From Micrococcaceae bacterium RIT 802 (GTDB taxonomy: Bacteria; Actinomycetota; Actinomycetes; Actinomycetales; Micrococcaceae): 64,000 nt of DNA. A model generated the notes under the pieces. That model saw only the letters and a program-made list of their open reading frames with translations. It ran no database searches and had not been told where the DNA came from. A program made the translations under genes and the position numbers. The stretch is from NCBI GenBank assembly GCA_016892645.1, contig JAFEMX010000001.1:1-64000 (forward strand), read 5' to 3'. Of this stretch, positions 63,960-64,000 are shown piece by piece; position 1 is the stretch's first letter; every line of letters begins with the position of its first letter.

Positions 63960-64000
63960 GAAGGACCCCTTAGAACTACTGACGGTGAACAACAACCCGG

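Overview
The window is a dense stretch of chromosome from a high-GC Gram-positive bacterium, most likely a member of the Micrococcales close to Arthrobacter/Micrococcaceae. The inference rests on the very high GC content, frequent GTG starts, a dnaK-grpE-dnaJ-hspR operon with HspR (HAIR) operators, a DUF3073 protein near purM, a tuberculosis-type Dcd, and a UMF1 transporter. About sixty genes are packed with short gaps and many 4-nt overlaps. I see no insertion sequence, phage, integron, CRISPR array or rRNA operon. This is core chromosome, and the interesting material lies in its regulation and in fused proteins.

Layout. 1-6344: sulfur amino-acid block: metY (cut by the window edge), metB, a MetE-like methyltransferase behind a SAM-I riboswitch, and a cystine ABC importer (tcyABC). 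6481-10346: AEC carrier, panD, tRNA-Gly(CCC), a K+/H+ antiporter pair (khtTU), an SseB-domain protein. 10478-15971: class I fumarase, a D,D-carboxypeptidase, dcd, a short-chain dehydrogenase, a UMF1 transporter. 16123-22615: complete six-gene Mrp Na+/H+ antiporter operon in which every junction is an ATGA overlap. 22622-26215: DUF4235 gene, TPP riboswitch, and a thiamine-type ECF transporter whose two ATPases and T component are one polypeptide. 26231-38772: SH3/M15 peptidase, folate genes (pabC, and a kinase-PabB fusion), cardiolipin synthase, FAD oxidoreductase, low-MW phosphatase, LysE exporter, Pr6Pr membrane protein, methyltransferase, and a divergent MarR/MMPL pair. 39038-53144: DEAD-box helicase, heat-shock operon dnaK-grpE-dnaJ-hspR plus an alpha/beta hydrolase, SRPBCC protein, trmB, polysaccharide deacetylase, YccF, VOC protein, clpB. 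53141-63959: septum-formation-domain protein, DUF3073, sirtuin, purine genes purM, purF, purD and purC around a small group (membrane protein, SCP-like protein, class 3 asparaginase, methyltransferase), and an XRE-TPR regulator.

How it works together. Three regulatory layers can be read directly. Two riboswitches (SAM-I at 3820-3919, TPP at 22966-23073) both appear to act on ribosome binding sites. HspR operators sit at the dnaK and clpB promoters, making one heat-shock regulon. A recurrent arrangement places a TAnnnT -10 hexamer 6-7 nt before an ATG/GTG with no Shine-Dalgarno sequence. It occurs at sixteen genes, with two more at 8-9 nt, and implies that many mRNAs here are leaderless. The same geometry puts a palindromic candidate MarR operator on top of the MMPL start codon.

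Limits: functions are assigned by recognised motifs and remembered family sequences, without database searches. TSS positions, leaderless status and RNA folds are inferences from sequence.
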